Of a stretch of 64,000 bases of DNA, positions 20,085-31,093 are shown piece after piece. The notes beneath the pieces were generated by a model. It was not told the origin of the DNA, did not search any database, and saw nothing but the letters and a program-made list of their open reading frames with translations. A program made the translations under genes and the position numbers. Positions within the stretch are counted from its first letter, which is position 1. The number at the start of each line of letters is the position of its first letter. Source of the stretch: Halictus rubicundus (Eukaryota > Arthropoda > Insecta > Hymenoptera > Halictidae). Location: positions 186,001 to 250,000 of the forward strand of contig NW_027488827.1 of assembly GCF_050948215.1 (NCBI RefSeq). The letters run 5' to 3'.

Positions 20085-21486
20085 ATGCCAACCGTAGCGA
20101 CACAAACGGAAAGGAGGCTGACGTCGCGCTGCTCGCCGGCATATTCGCGCTGGAGCTCGCGATCGCGATGCTCGCGGAACGAGTCGCGTTCTCCGAGACG
20201 CAGGTCGCGATCGCGATGGTCGCGGCCCGAGTCGCGATCGCCGAGACGCGGGTCGCGATCGCGATGCTCGCGGAACGAGTCGCGTTCTCCGAGACGCAGG
20301 TCGCGATCGCGTTCTCCAAGACGCAGGTCGCGTTCTCCGAGACGCAGGTCGCGATCGCGATGCTCGCGGCCCGAGTCGCGATCGCCGAGACGCGGGTCGC
20401 GATCGCGATGCTCGCGGAACGAGTCGCGTTCTTCGAGACGCAGGTCGCGATCGCGTTCTCCGAGACGCAGGTCGCGTTCTCCGAGACGCAGGTCGCGATC
20501 GCGTTCTCCGAGACGCAGGTCGCGATCGCGATGCTCGCGGCGCGGATCGCGGTCGCGGTCGCCGACATGGCGGTCGCACGCGTCTCGAAACCAATATTCG
20601 GACGAGAGTCTTTTGTTCGCAAAGAAGGTACGTACAATAGTTTTGTGATTAGATCAAATGACTTGAATGTTATTGAGAAGTTAGAAGGATTAGTTTATTA
20701 GACGAGGTGTAACAAATTTTTGAAAAAAGTTTCAATTGGTCGGAATCGCAAAAGAAATAGTAAAAGTTGGTTTTTTTTAGCTTTTTTATCTGAGCCTGTA
20801 TGGAAAATTTAAAAAATGTGTTTGATTTTCTTGAATAAATTATATCCATGCTGAATATTTCATCTATATTGGTTAATTCGTTTACGAGTTATAAACGATT
20901 AAAAGTGCGGCCGAAAATCGTGAAAAATGGCAATTTTTCCACTTGCGTTTATAACTCGTAAACGAATTGACCAATATCGGTGAAATTTCCAGCATGGATA
21001 TAATTTATTCGACCGAATCAAATACATTCTTTAAATTTTCAATACAGGCTCAGATAAAAAAGCTGAAAAAAACAACTTTTACTATGTCTTTTGCGATTCC
21101 GACCAATTCAAATTTTTTTCAAAAATTTTTTACACCTCGTCTAATAAACTAATCCTTCTAACTTCTCAATAACATTCGAGTCATTTGATCTAATTTTTAA
21201 AAAGTTATGTTGCTTCAAATAGTGTAGACTCAGTTTTGCTCGTTACTGTATATGAATGAGAACATTTAAAAAATTGTCCGTTTAATAATGTTTGTTTTTA
21301 ACGTTACAGCTGCAGCAAATACAAAAACAACTAAAGTCAATGAGACGAGGAGGAAGTGGCGGCAGGGGTGGCAGTGGCGGCTGGGGCAGCAGAAGAGGCA
21401 AGGGTGGCAGAGGAGGCAGCGGTGGCATGAATGGCAGAGGCGCCAATAAGAGTGGAAAAAAAAATTATTATATATTTATAAATTAA
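20085..21486 (+). CDS. RS-repeat / RGG-rich protein, two coding exons
   Basis: Model: join of 20,085-20,627 and 21,310-21,486, 720 bp, 239 residues. Exon A follows a textbook acceptor (TTTTTTTCAG) and starts at its first codon, ATG (MPTVATQTERRLTSRC). About 150 residues of RS repeats follow, built from SRSRCSRNESRSPRRRSRS-type units, then SRNQYSDESLLFAKK. The donor is AAG|GTACGT. Exon B follows TTACAG and reads LQQIQKQLKSMRRGG, then GSGG/GRGG repeats and ANKSGKKNYYIFIN before TAA. Phase decides the frame: the donor is phase 0 only in the RS frame, and exon B in phase 0 gives the glycine/arginine-rich frame without stops. RS and RGG segments are typical of nuclear RNA-binding or splicing-associated proteins, but no RRM is present, so the function is inferred from composition. 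The intron carries a MITE. Confidence 0.65.
20115..20575. repeat. GC-rich coding minisatellite (48 bp-type units)
   Basis: Tandem variants of a 48 bp unit (GTCGCGATCGCGATGCTCGC and the following bases) plus shorter 15-18 bp derivatives fill most of exon A. All lengths seen are multiples of three. The array lacks stop codons in several frames of both strands, which creates long shadow open frames such as an Ala/Val/Glu-rich one. GC content is far above the flanks. Confidence 0.88.
20650..21248. mobile_element. Mariner-type foldback MITE in the RS/RGG intron
   Basis: Two arms pair around a centre near 20,920 (GTTTATAACTCGTAAACGAATT against AATTCGTTTACGAGTTATAAAC). The right end reads GCTCGTTACTG then TA, the inverse of the CAGTAACGAGCAAAACTGAG terminus seen at 43,568. 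The left terminus is truncated. Family copies recur at 27,383-33,872 (split) and 43,568-43,925. Confidence 0.8.
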
Positions 21487-21738
21487 TTTTAAATATATAG
21501 GACAAAAACTGATATGTTTAATCTTTTTTGTTATATTCTCCATCTTGCCTTTGCGTTATTCCTTTAAATTCCTAAAATCCAATATATTCCTTTTTCAATT
21601 AAAATTATTTTTATCATTATTCTACTCTCGTGTGCCTACTGTATGCACCTAAAAGATTATTTTCATAGACTTGGTAGTTCAATTGTTATAATTTAATGAA
21701 AAAGGTTGACACTTTATTTTCAAGACCTGTAAAAGTAA

Positions 21739-21981
21739 CCCTTTGCACTCGGCGCTATTTTCATTCTAAAACTAAATTTTTCTCTACTGTCTTAGAATAT
21801 TTTCATTTTATTCATACGAAACTGATCCGATTTCCACATATAATATTTAAATGTTTAGTAATCTGTTCAATTCAAATTTTATAATGTAACAAATACATTG
21901 TAATATTTGTTGTAATTTCTTTGAAATAATGCCACAACAATTTCTAGTGGTGGTTCAGAGTCACCACTCGAGTGCAAAGGG
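21739..21981. mobile_element. piggyBac-like MITE
   Basis: Terminal repeats CCCTTTGCACTCG at 21,739 and CGAGTGCAAAGGG at 21,969-21,981, flanked on the right by TTAA and on the left by GTAA, a mutated TTAA. Length is 243 bp with no coding sequence. CCCTTTG termini with TTAA targets are characteristic of piggyBac-type elements. Confidence 0.7.
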
Positions 21982-22329
21982 TTAACAATTTCTTTTTCTC
22001 TTTTGTATAATGTGGTACTTTATGTAAGCTCATCGGTATACAAATGTGATCGCAATTTCATATGATACATGAAGCTACAGCTACGACTATGCTATATGCG
22101 TATATGGACAACTGCACATTGCTTGCATGAGTCCGAAACATCAAACTAGCGGAGTATTTGCATGTATAGGAAAATTATATACATATACACACATAAACAG
22201 ACGCACGTTGCCGATGAGCGAATAGGCGTCGAACATAACCACAATCTACGCTTGCAGTTTCCTCCAATCCCACTTCGACAGTCCTTCTACTTAGGCGCCA
22301 CCTGATGAGCTCCAGCTCAACTAAACTTG
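21982..22329. other. No recognisable gene
   Basis: Mixed-composition DNA after the MITE, with no conserved reading frame and no repeat I could match elsewhere in the window. Confidence 0.35.
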
Positions 22330-22645
22330 TCACATTTTTTGCTCTATATTATAGATATCATGAATTCTGACGCTAGAAAGCCATGCCGAAACGGAAAACA
22401 AGTTTTCGCCTTTATTTCGCAACAGAATCAAGACAAATTATAGCTCAATTTGTAGCTGGAGATATTTTCTAATGCGGGCTGGTCTCGACATCATCCAGAA
22501 AACTCATCTAATGGCATAAAAATGCTTGAATTCCACGGCACGTGCATCGTCAATGTTTGGCCTACTTCTAACGCTCATATTTCTAAATATCTCCATAATC
22601 TCGTCAGCTCATGACCAGCCCGCATTAGATTGAACCTTCCTCTTT
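22330..22645 (+). repeat. Interspersed repeat, copy 1
   Basis: CACATTTTTTGCTCTATATT, ATCATGAATTCTGACG, the TTATTTCGCA region, AGCTCAATTTGTAG, and further on TAATCTCGTCAGCTCATGA and GAACCTTCCTCTTTC are all found again in inverted orientation at 52,050-52,325. Identity is about 80 percent by eye. The class is unknown. Confidence 0.65.
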
Positions 22646-22908
22646 CGAATGAGCCCTTTACCAGCGACAAAATATTCCTTTTTAAGGACGAAAACTTGAT
22701 CCCCGTAAAACCATATTTTGTCGGTAAAGTAGTCACTCTACTTTTGGCAGTCCGGGCCCTTAAACCCGCGTACACGGTAAACGGTGACGAGACCGTACGA
22801 TACAAAGACTCGCAACCGACGACCGAGCCGGCCCCCGCGCAGGTACCTGTCCACACGCGCGCAGGTAGACGCGTCAGATTTCCCGACTACCTGCAGGTCG
22901 GAACGTGA
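22646..22908 (+). pseudogene. Ty3/Gypsy pol C-terminal fragment
   Basis: The frame ends THTRAGRRVRFPDYLQVGT-like, preceded by a degenerate integrase tail (VKPYFVGKVVTLLLAVRALKPAY resembles the region that reads VSIDRIKPAFV in the other Gypsy element). The R-x-GRRVRFPD..Q ending is shared with the element at 28,411. Only the last 80 or so residues remain, and the LTR follows after 120 bp. Confidence 0.65.
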
Positions 22909-23028
22909 GACAACCTTGCCACGTTGTATATATTGTACATTTTGTAAATAGCCAGCTACAATAAGAATAGGTATAGATTATCCGGTAATTAGGATTAAGT
23001 TAAGCTAGCATTAGCACTGGTAAGGGCG

Positions 23029-23771
23029 TGATGTAGCGGCTAGCGGGGCGCCGGAAGAGAAATCTTCAGCGCACCAGCACCAAGAAAGATTTATGGTTTG
23101 CACAGCATAAGACGCTATTTGTGAGAAAACGTCTTTAACGTTTTTGGCCACTTAGCGGACAGATGTGTCCTTGTTGTTCCTAGCGACGAACTCAATAGCG
23201 CAAGTGGACGCCATAAATTTTGGGTAGTCTAAGGGTCTCCAGCCTAGAGTGTCCCAGCGACGCGTGCCTGGTTTCTATCACCCGGGAAAGCTGGGCCCGT
23301 TCACGTAAGCCAGCAGTCACGTACCGCACTTAGCACGGGGCCCGGAAGACACCCCGCTGCATCACCAAAATTAGATTTTTAACAGCACGACACGCTCACC
23401 TTTCTCACGCACGAGAGGCGTGGAACGTGGGCGTGTTATGCAAAATGCACGGATTGGTGGAAGTTCCTCGCAAGGACTTCCACCAATCAGCCGACAAGCA
23501 TTTTCGATAATATAAGGCAGAGACTACCGACGAGGAGAGAGTCACGAAGAAGTCACAGCTGATTCTCCGCCGAGTCACTTAGAGTCTAGTCCGGTCGTTG
23601 CTAAGTCGCAATAACAGTTCAGCCGCGAGTCGAAGTGAATCGCCGGTTTTAGCTGAACCACCCCGGACGCTCTCGCGACATCACTCTATTTATAAATAAA
23701 CGACTCAGTCACGTACTCCTGATTTGAACACTTATTCTAAGGCACCCGCCTTATATAACCCTGTTCCTTCA
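23029..23771 (+). repeat. Gypsy 3' LTR
   Basis: Begins TGATGTAGCGGCTAGCGGGG directly after CACTGGTAAGGGCG, the same junction as in the element at 28,216 (CACTGGTAGGGGGG then TGATGTGGCGG). It contains a TATAAGGC box near 23,510, then a GAGAGAGTC start-like region, and AATAAA near 23,694. The 3' end at TTCCTTCA is approximate. The 5' LTR is absent from the window. Confidence 0.6.
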
Positions 23772-25160
23772 TATCTTTATTCGATGTGTATCGAATAATT
23801 TTATTCGACGAAAAAAGATAATTTTTTTATTCGAAGCGGATTTATTCAAACTTCGAATAATTTTTTCATCTTTTATCTGTATTTTCTATTCGAAGGCTTC
23901 TAATAAATCTTCAAATTACTTTTACCGAGCGCCGAGCTTCAAAGACCCAGCGACGACAGACGACATACAATGTAAGCGGATGGAGAATCGCGCACATATG
24001 AAAGTTTAAACTTTTAGATTTTTCAATATATCCTCATGAAATTGTGACGAGCGAATGGAGGGGATTTTCCTGATGAAAATAAGTTCAAATTCGAGTGTAA
24101 TCGAACAAGTTTCATTGATACGTAATGTTACAATAAAAATTACAATCTAATTAAAGACAGTCCAAATGATGTCGTGTTTGCACTCATTTTGATCGGAACA
24201 AGCTCTACAACTCATTCGTATAAACAATATTGTTCTGATTAAAAATGTAAAAGCATAAATTGCCAATAATGCTCGATTCTCAATCTGCTTACATTGTAGG
24301 CTGTTTGGCAGTCGCTGGGTCTTCGACGTTCGGCGCTCGTCGGCCCTCCGGTCCGACCGGTTTATTCGTCGAGCTGGCAAAAGTTAGCCGAAGATTTATT
24401 CGAAGCTTTCGAATATATCTACAATTAAAAATATTAAACACAGTCCAATTTGTACCGCGTTTAGTGTCATTTTAATCAGAAGAATGCCACGAATTAGTTG
24501 GCGCAAGTCCCATAAAAAAAATAATGAAAAATAAACAAGTTTTGCAAGTTTTGGTAGTTGTTTCACACCGATATCTCGCGACTCTTCGAGCTCGGGACTT
24601 CAAAGACCAGCGACCGACCAACGGCCTACAATGTAAGCAGATGGAGAATCGAGCATTATTGGCAATTTATGCTTTTACATTTTTAATCAGAACAATATTG
24701 TTTATACGAATGAATTGTAGAGCTTATCCCGATGAAAATGAGTCCAAACACGACATCATTTGGACTGTCTTTAATGAGATTGTAATTTTTATCGTAACAT
24801 TACGTATCAATGAAACTTGTTCGATTACACTCGAATTTGAACTTATTTTCATCAGGAAAATCCCCTCCATTCGCTCGTCACAATTTCATGAGGATATATT
24901 GAAAAATCTAAAAGTTTAAACTTTCATACGTGCGCGATTCTCCATCCGCTTACATTGTATGTCGTCTGTCGTCGCTGGGTCTTTGAAGCTCGGCGCTCGG
25001 TAAAAGTAATTCGAAGATTTATTAGAAGCCTTCGAAAAGAAAATAAAGATAAAAGATGAAAAAATTATTCGAAGTTCGAATAAATCCGCTTCGAATAAAA
25101 AAAATTATCTTTATTCGTCGGATAAATTCTCGTCGAATAAAATTATTTATTCGATACTCG
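23772..25160. repeat. 1.4 kb foldback repeat
   Basis: Position x pairs with 48,925 minus x: TGTAAGCGGA at 23,971 against TCCGCTTACA at 24,945, and ACATTGTAGG at 24,291 against CCTACAATGT at 24,625. Arms run from about 23,772-24,340 and 24,585-25,160, with a spacer of about 240 bp. Arms are highly similar but not identical. The outer ends dissolve into TTATTCG repeats that reach GCCCAACTCT at about 25,270. No coding sequence is seen. Confidence 0.85.
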
Positions 25161-25640
25161 TCGAATAAAGATAATTTTTTTATTCGAACCTTCGAATAAC
25201 GAATAAAAATTTTTTTATCTTTTATTCGTAATTCGAAATTTTTATTTAGATAAATATTTTGCCCAACTCTGTGTCCTCGTTACAGCATTCGAACGCGCCT
25301 CCGAAAATTATTCGAAGTCGAATAAACCGCCGAATAAAGACAGTTGAGAATGCACATGTGGCGGCCTGGGCATCGAGCAGCAAGGAGCGCGCCGACTAAC
25401 CGCCAACACATATTGTATACGCGGCGGCGATCCTCCTCGGGAAGCTGCAGAGAAACACGCGGAGATCGGTAACGAGGGCGGTCGCCGTCTGTTAACCAAT
25501 CGACTGGCGACAGAAACAATGGGACAATGGAAGGAATGCCATCGAACATTCGCTCGCGAGCGTCGGCCAGTAGTAACCTCAGAGCAGACATTCGTGTCAG
25601 TGCCGTGTGTTGTGAGTACGTATTATGGCGATTAGGTTTG
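25161..25640. other. AT-rich repeat tail and unassigned DNA
   Basis: To 25,270 this is TTATTCG-type repeat. From 25,270 to 25,640 the GC content rises, with open frames on the minus strand that match nothing I recognise. Confidence 0.35.
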
Positions 25641-25964
25641 AAGTATACATTTTGATTAGTTTTCTCGAAAACAGGCCATTTGTCCGCACAGTACGGCGGT
25701 CTTTTTATTTTCCGAGATATTCGCAAATTCTGCCTATTTTGAATGACCGAATTTGTTCTTTAGGTGGGGGGGGAGGGTTCTTTGGTTAAAATGTACAAGG
25801 AGATTTTTATTATCCACCCTATGAAATTATCGAGTTGATGTTCTCCCATTTTGCAATCAAATTCACAGAAGTTATTTATTCATGATCACTATAAGTTGTT
25901 TCTATATATGTATTCATTGAGTGATACATGTTATTATTTATTTTCAGTGTTTTCTAATGGGTGA

Positions 25965-26130
25965 GGTTCGCCAACTGATGCAGTGCTGGTTCGCCAACTG
26001 ATGCAGTGCTGGTTCGCCAACTGATGCCGTGCTGGTTCGCCAACTGATGCGGTGCTGGTTCGCCAACTGATGCGGTGCTGGTTCGCCAACTGATGCGGTG
26101 CTGGTTCGCCAACTGATGCGGTGCTGGTTC
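25965..26130 (-). repeat. 23 bp minisatellite inside the exon unit
   Basis: The 23 bp motif GGTTCGCCAACTGATGCAGTG plus CT repeats seven times with only A/C/G changes at one position. In other units the same motif occurs once. Because 23 is not a multiple of three, an open frame cycles through all three phases every 69 bp, and it does so without stop codons on the minus strand (QLANQH / RISWRTS / TASVGEP). Confidence 0.9.
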
Positions 26131-26947
26131 ACTCTTTACCTCACGGACTGGTTCCTCGGTCACCCCAGGACCTTCTGTTTTGTTTTCAACAGTTAAGAAG
26201 AAATTTCGCAGTTATTTTCTCATTATTTCTTTATCAATGTTTTAATTTGAATAGATCTTGTTTTTTTAATTTGGAATTTATGGGATATGGGTCGTAGGGA
26301 TTGGTGTTTACTTATGACTTCTGTGAAATATATTCTTTACCTTCCTTGAGTTTTAGCGCCTTATATATATATACATTAATATATGAAGCAAGGTATGAAA
26401 TTATTGAGTCAAAGTGGTCAATGTTTTTTTACTTTGCAATCAAATTCACAGAAGTTATTTATTCATGATCACTGTAAGTTGTTTCTATATATGTATTCAT
26501 TGAGTGATACATGTTATTATTTATTTTCAGTGTTTTCTAATGGGTGTGGTTCGCCAACGGATGCAGTGCTGGTTTGCTCTTTACCTCACGGACTGGTTCC
26601 TAGGTCACCCCAGGGCTTCATGTTTCGTTTTCAACGGTTAAGAAGTAATTTTGCAGGTATTTTCTCATTATTTCTTTATCAATGTTTTTATTTGAATAGA
26701 TATTATTCTCTTGAATTTGGAATTTATGGGTTATGGGTCTTAGGGATTGGTATTTCCTTATGATTTCTGTGAAATATATTCTTTACTTTCCTTGAGTTTT
26801 AGCGCCTTTTATATATATACATTAATATATGAAGCGAGGTATGTTTTTTCACCTTGCAATCAGATTCACAGAAGTAATTTATTCATGATCGCTATAAGTT
26901 GTTTCTATATATGTATTCATTGATTTCATAAACGTTGAATGAAGTCG

Positions 26948-27247
26948 TCACAAATGCAAGTATTTCAGGTACAGACAATTTCTAATTGCAACGCAAACGA
27001 TCCCTTCATTTATTCTCAATTTGTCCCTAAAATTTATTTTCCTTACCGCGTGCAGTAGCTTGAAAACTTTACCTTCTGCCCTTGAATACATGTTATTATT
27101 TATTTTCAGTGTTTTCAAGTGTGTGAGGCTCGCCATCGGATGCAATGTGGATTCGCTGTTCACCTCACTGACCGGTACATCAGTCACCCCAGGGCCTCGT
27201 GTTTTGTTTTCAACAGTTAGGAAGTAATTTCGCAAGTATTTTCTCAT
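26948..27247 (-). CDS. LRR-like exon unit, copy Y1
   Basis: A 99-residue open frame starting MRKYLRNYFLTVENKTRGPG. It contains LHPMASLTHLKTLKINNNMY, an LxxLxxLxxLxINNN pattern like a leucine-rich repeat, and then VFKLLHAVRKINFRDKLRIN and CLYLKYLHL. The frame ends at TGA in CACTTGTGAAG, where GTGAAG may instead be a splice donor. About 85 percent of residues match copies Y2-Y4, and the indel-free alignment suggests coding constraint at some time. It may be one exon of a tandemly duplicated LRR or F-box/LRR gene, or a repeat that merely keeps the frame. Confidence 0.4.
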   Translation of the reverse strand: MRKYLRNYFLTVENKTRGPGVTDVPVSEVNSESTLHPMASLTHLKTLKINNNMYSRAEGKVFKLLHAVRKINFRDKLRINEGIVCVAIRNCLYLKYLHL

Positions 27248-27532
27248 TATTTCTTTATCAATGTTTTAATTTGAATAGATTTTGGAATTTATAGGATATG
27301 GGTCTTAGGGATTGCTATTCCCTTATAACTTCTGCGCAATATATTCTTTACGTTCCTTGAGTTTTAGCGCCTTATGTACATACACTAACGAGCAAAACTG
27401 AGTCTACACTATTTGAAGCAACATAACTTTTTAAAAATCAGATCAAATGACTTGAATTTTATTAAGAAGTTGGGAGGATTACTTTATTAGACGAGGTGTA
27501 CAAATTTTTGAAAAAAGTTTGAATTGGTCGGT

Positions 27533-28216
27533 TTGGTATGTGTTGTGGTTTGGGTGTTCAGTAAATGATTCACCCAATATAACAATAACCGTTTATTAAA
27601 TAAACAACAAAAACTTAACGACGTAACAAGGAACAACAAATGAAATAACAATGAAACAACTGACGGCGAATGAACTGACTGACTGACTTGACAAACTGAC
27701 TTTACAGACTGACTTGAACTAACTGACCTTACAGACTGACTTGAACTAACTGACCTTACAGACTGACTTGAACTAACTGACCTTACAGACTGACTTGAAC
27801 TAACTGACCTTACAGACTGACTTGAACTAACTGACCTTACAGACTGACTTCTTCATCCGTCAGAATCCGTGCTTATATCTAGTCCCCCGCGCCTCCAGAA
27901 ATTTCCTTCGAACAAGGAAACTTCTGGAGTGGGGATGTCGCTTCCTGTACGTGCCCCTTGGAGAAAGTTCGTGTCCTTGCACCGAACATCCGTGTCCTGG
28001 CGAAAGTCAAGGGTTGGCGGCCAAATGTGCACGCCAAGGAAAAACCCGGAACCTGGTCGCCAAATGTGCACCCCAGGTAGGAACAGACTTCCGGCGACTA
28101 AGTGTGCGCTCGGGAAAAGCTTGGGCCTGGCGACCAAGTGCGTCCAAGGTCCCAGCCTGCAAACGACGCTCCTACCTGGGTCCGATGAACCCTTCTCCAA
28201 GGGGTCCGCCACATCA
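27533..28216 (-). repeat. Gypsy 3' LTR
   Basis: On the minus strand it starts TGATGTGGCGGACCCC just after the polypurine-like GGTAGGGGGG and ends ACACATACCA at the junction with MITE sequence. It carries a 27 bp tandem repeat at 27,690-27,850 (unit CAGACTGACTTGAACTAACT plus GACCTTA, about five copies) and AATAAA near 27,597 on the minus strand. The 5' LTR is missing. Confidence 0.65.
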
Positions 28217-28410
28217 CCCCCCTACCAGTGCCAACGACCCTAATAAACGAGATAATATATATACCTATATTCTACACTATTGCTGTATTCTACCGTGAAT
28301 ATAAATCAAAGTACTAACCCTAACCTACAATAATACAAACTTAGCGACTACTGTTGGGTAACTACCTAAATACAGAATAATGAATAGAGTATATACAGAA
28401 ACTCTTATTT

Positions 28411-30330
28411 CTAAAAAGCGGCCTGGTACCTATCCGGAAATCGAACGCGCCTACCGCTGCGAGTTGTAAATCGCGCATCCGTTGGCGCTTGATCTCGATT
28501 GTTGACTCTACTTCTATTTTCGGTATAAACAATAATTTCGCTGTGAGGTACCTGACTATGGGGGCTTTGCTCAATATTGCTATTATTGTCATCGTCAGCC
28601 AATACAAACGCAGGTTTAATCCTGTCGATGGAAACCGTTACTCGTTTTCCACCGATATCTATTACGAAAGTTTTGTCGCCACGTTGCAGTACTTTATATG
28701 GGCCATCATATGTTGGATATAATGAGCTTTTTAACGCATCGTGCCGCAGGAACACATATGGGACAGTATCCAATTCTTTAAAAATGAATGTTTTGCGCTC
28801 GCCGTGTCGAATCACTGGGGAAGGTCTCACTTTCGACATTCGTCTCCGAAACTCTTCAACCCATACCGACGATGCTTCAATCCTGGACGAAACGAAAAAT
28901 TCGCCAGGTAACCTGATACCTGTCCCATAAACCATTTCTGCGGCGGTTGCTCCCAAATCCTCTTTAACACTTGACCGCACACCGAGCAGGGCCACAGGTA
29001 AGGTCTCTACCCAGTCATCGGTCGCGTGGCATTTTATTGCTGTCTTAAGCTGACAATGAAACCTTTCCACCATACCATTTGCTTGCGGATGGTAGGCGGT
29101 CGTTCTAAGGTGGTCTGTTCCTATTATCTGTGCGAGCTCTTTAAACAGGTGCGACTCGAATTGGCGTCCCTGATCTGTTGTAATTCTCAAAGGTACCCCA
29201 AAACGTGCAATCCATGTGCTAATAAAAACGCTCGCAACGGTTTTCGCGTCGATTTCTGCAATCGGTACGGCTTCCGGCCACCGCGAAAAACGATCGATCA
29301 TAGTAAAAATATACCTAAAACCGCGACAATAGGGTAATGGACCAACTAAATCTATATGTACATGTTCGAATCTGCTGCCGGTGGTGTCGAATTTTCCAAC
29401 CGGAGCGGACACATGTCTTGATACTTTCGCGCGTTGGCACTGGATACAACAACGCGCCCATTTTCTGCAGTCGACGTTAACCGATGGCCAAACGAACCGT
29501 CGCGAAACTAATTTCTGCGTCGTCCTAATCCCGGGATGCGACATCCCGTGCAGCGCATCAAAAATGCTGCGTCTCAAACAATTAGGAACGTACGGTCTGA
29601 CCCATCCGTTAGCAACGTCGCATACTAAATAAACATTTTGGTCCGGAAAATATATTTTGTTCAACTGAAGGGATGTTGAATTTGTATTAAGCATTTCTGT
29701 TAATTCAAGATCGCTCTCTTGCTCTTTTGCTAAAACACTATGATCGGGAATTGCTGTAATTGCCTCTATCCTCGACAATGCATCTGCAACACTGTTGTCT
29801 ATACCTTTAATATGTAATATCCGCGTAGTGAATTGTCCAATAAAGTCTAAATATCTAAATTGTCGAGGTGAACATTTATCCAAATTCTGTTGAAAGGCGA
29901 ACGTAAGAGGCTTGTGATCGGTAAACAAAACGAAATTTCGGCCTTCTATAAAATGCTTAAATCTTTTTACCGCTATGTAAGCTGCCAGCAATTCTCGATC
30001 ATATGCACTGTACTTTTTCTGTGCTTCCGTAAGGGATTTTGCGCTGAATGCCAATGGTTGCCAAATTTTGTCAACCTTCTGCTGAATCACTGCTCCAACA
30101 GCAACATCCGATGCATCTACCACGATGCTAATCGGTGCCCCTGGAGCAGGATGCACTAACAAAGTTGCATCAGCAAGAGTCGTCTTAGCTAATGCAAATG
30201 CTTTTTCACTTTCGCTAGACCAGGCTATAGTTTCCGAACTTCTCTTTGATCCCTTCAGTAAATTATTTAACGGATGCAAAATGTTTGATTTAAAAAATGT
30301 GTTTGATTCGCTTGAATAAATTATATCCAT
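28411..30330 (-). pseudogene. Ty3/Gypsy pol: RNase H and integrase, RT deleted
   Basis: A single open frame of 639 codons. The first 15 residues are contributed by the MITE into which the element is inserted. RNase H follows with VVDASDVAVGAVIQQ, YDRELLAAYIAVKRFKHFIE, LFTDHKPL and the HIKGIDNSVADALSR box. The integrase has an HHCC zinc finger (HGMSHPG...CIQCQRAK) and a D,D,E core seen in HIDLVGPLP, TDQGRQF and HPQANGMVERFH. The tail ends SGRRVRFPDRYQAAF. Reverse transcriptase, protease, gag and the 5' LTR are absent although the remaining frame has no stop. The deletion and the MITE fusion make it non-functional, but it was lost recently. Confidence 0.88.
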
Positions 30331-30383
30331 GCTGAAAATTTCACCGATATTGGTTAATTCGTTTACGAGTTATAAACGCTTAA

Positions 30384-30828
30384 CCCATTTGCATCATCGC
30401 TCTACTTAAGCTGCCGCGTTGAAACATCAGCGACGTTTTACTGACGAATGAGTCGTATCACCGCGTGCGGTCGATCGTATGTGCAGTAACGGACATCCAA
30501 ATTATTCATGGAGTTTATTAACAATGTACTGTTTAAAACGATTGTTACGCAGTTTTATATCGCAAATATCGCATTTTACATTTTTTTTTTACAAAAAAGG
30601 AAAAACAAATATTTTTTTATACATAAAATAAAACTATTTAAATTAAAATGAAAAATTAAATAAATTAAAACGAAACGCTTCCACAAGTGGTTAAACGTGG
30701 TCTGTCGCAACCAAAGAATATTTTGCAATTGGAAAAAAAAACAGTCGCAGGCTCGCGGATTATTCCGCGCTCGGTGACAGCTGACAGTCGTAGGGTCGCG
30801 GATTATTCCGCGCTTGGATGCAAATGGG
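30384..30828. mobile_element. piggyBac-like MITE nested in the mariner-type MITE
   Basis: Terminal repeats CCCATTTGCATC and GATGCAAATGGG; left flank TTAA (30,380-30,383) and right flank TTAG, a one-base variant. The right end holds a direct repeat of TCGCGGATTATTCCGCGC. It interrupts the mariner-type MITE at its central palindrome (TTATAAACGC and GAAGTGG). No open frame of note. Confidence 0.72.
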
Positions 30829-31093
30829 TTAGAAGTGGAAAAATTGCCGTCTTTCACGATTTTCGACTTAAAATCACTCTTTTAATCGTTTATAACTCGT
30901 AAACGAATTAACCAATATCGGTGAAATTTTCAGCATGGATATAATTTATTCGAGCGAATCAAATACATTCTTTAAATTTTCAATACAGGCTCAGATAAAA
31001 AAGCTGAAAAAATCATCTTTTACTATTTCTTTTGCGATTCCGACCAATTCAAATTTTTTTCAAAAATTTTTTACACCTCGTCTAATATATATA

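Larger units (their letters stand above)
25641..27380 (-). repeat. LRR-like exon unit array, part A
   Basis: Read on the minus strand, this holds one complete Y unit (about 26,830-27,380), two shortened Y units (about 26,370-26,830 and 25,930-26,370) lacking the segment that encodes the exon's C-terminal half, and one X unit (about 25,670-25,930). The units match part B at 33,890-35,850 in sequence and order. Part A runs directly into part B once the 27,383-33,872 nest is removed (…CGCCTTATGTA, TA, CATTAATATATAC…). Confidence 0.75.

Noticed and set aside
20008..20701. Long alternative open frames over the GC-rich repeat, including an Ala/Val/Glu-rich plus-strand frame and Arg-rich minus-strand frames
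   Set aside because: They arise because the repeat units are multiples of three and lack stops in many frames. Only the RS frame fits both the acceptor/ATG and the phase-0 splice to the RGG exon.
25965..26130. CRISPR-like regular repeat
   Set aside because: Repeats are contiguous without spacers, and the genome is eukaryotic. It is a minisatellite inside the exon unit.
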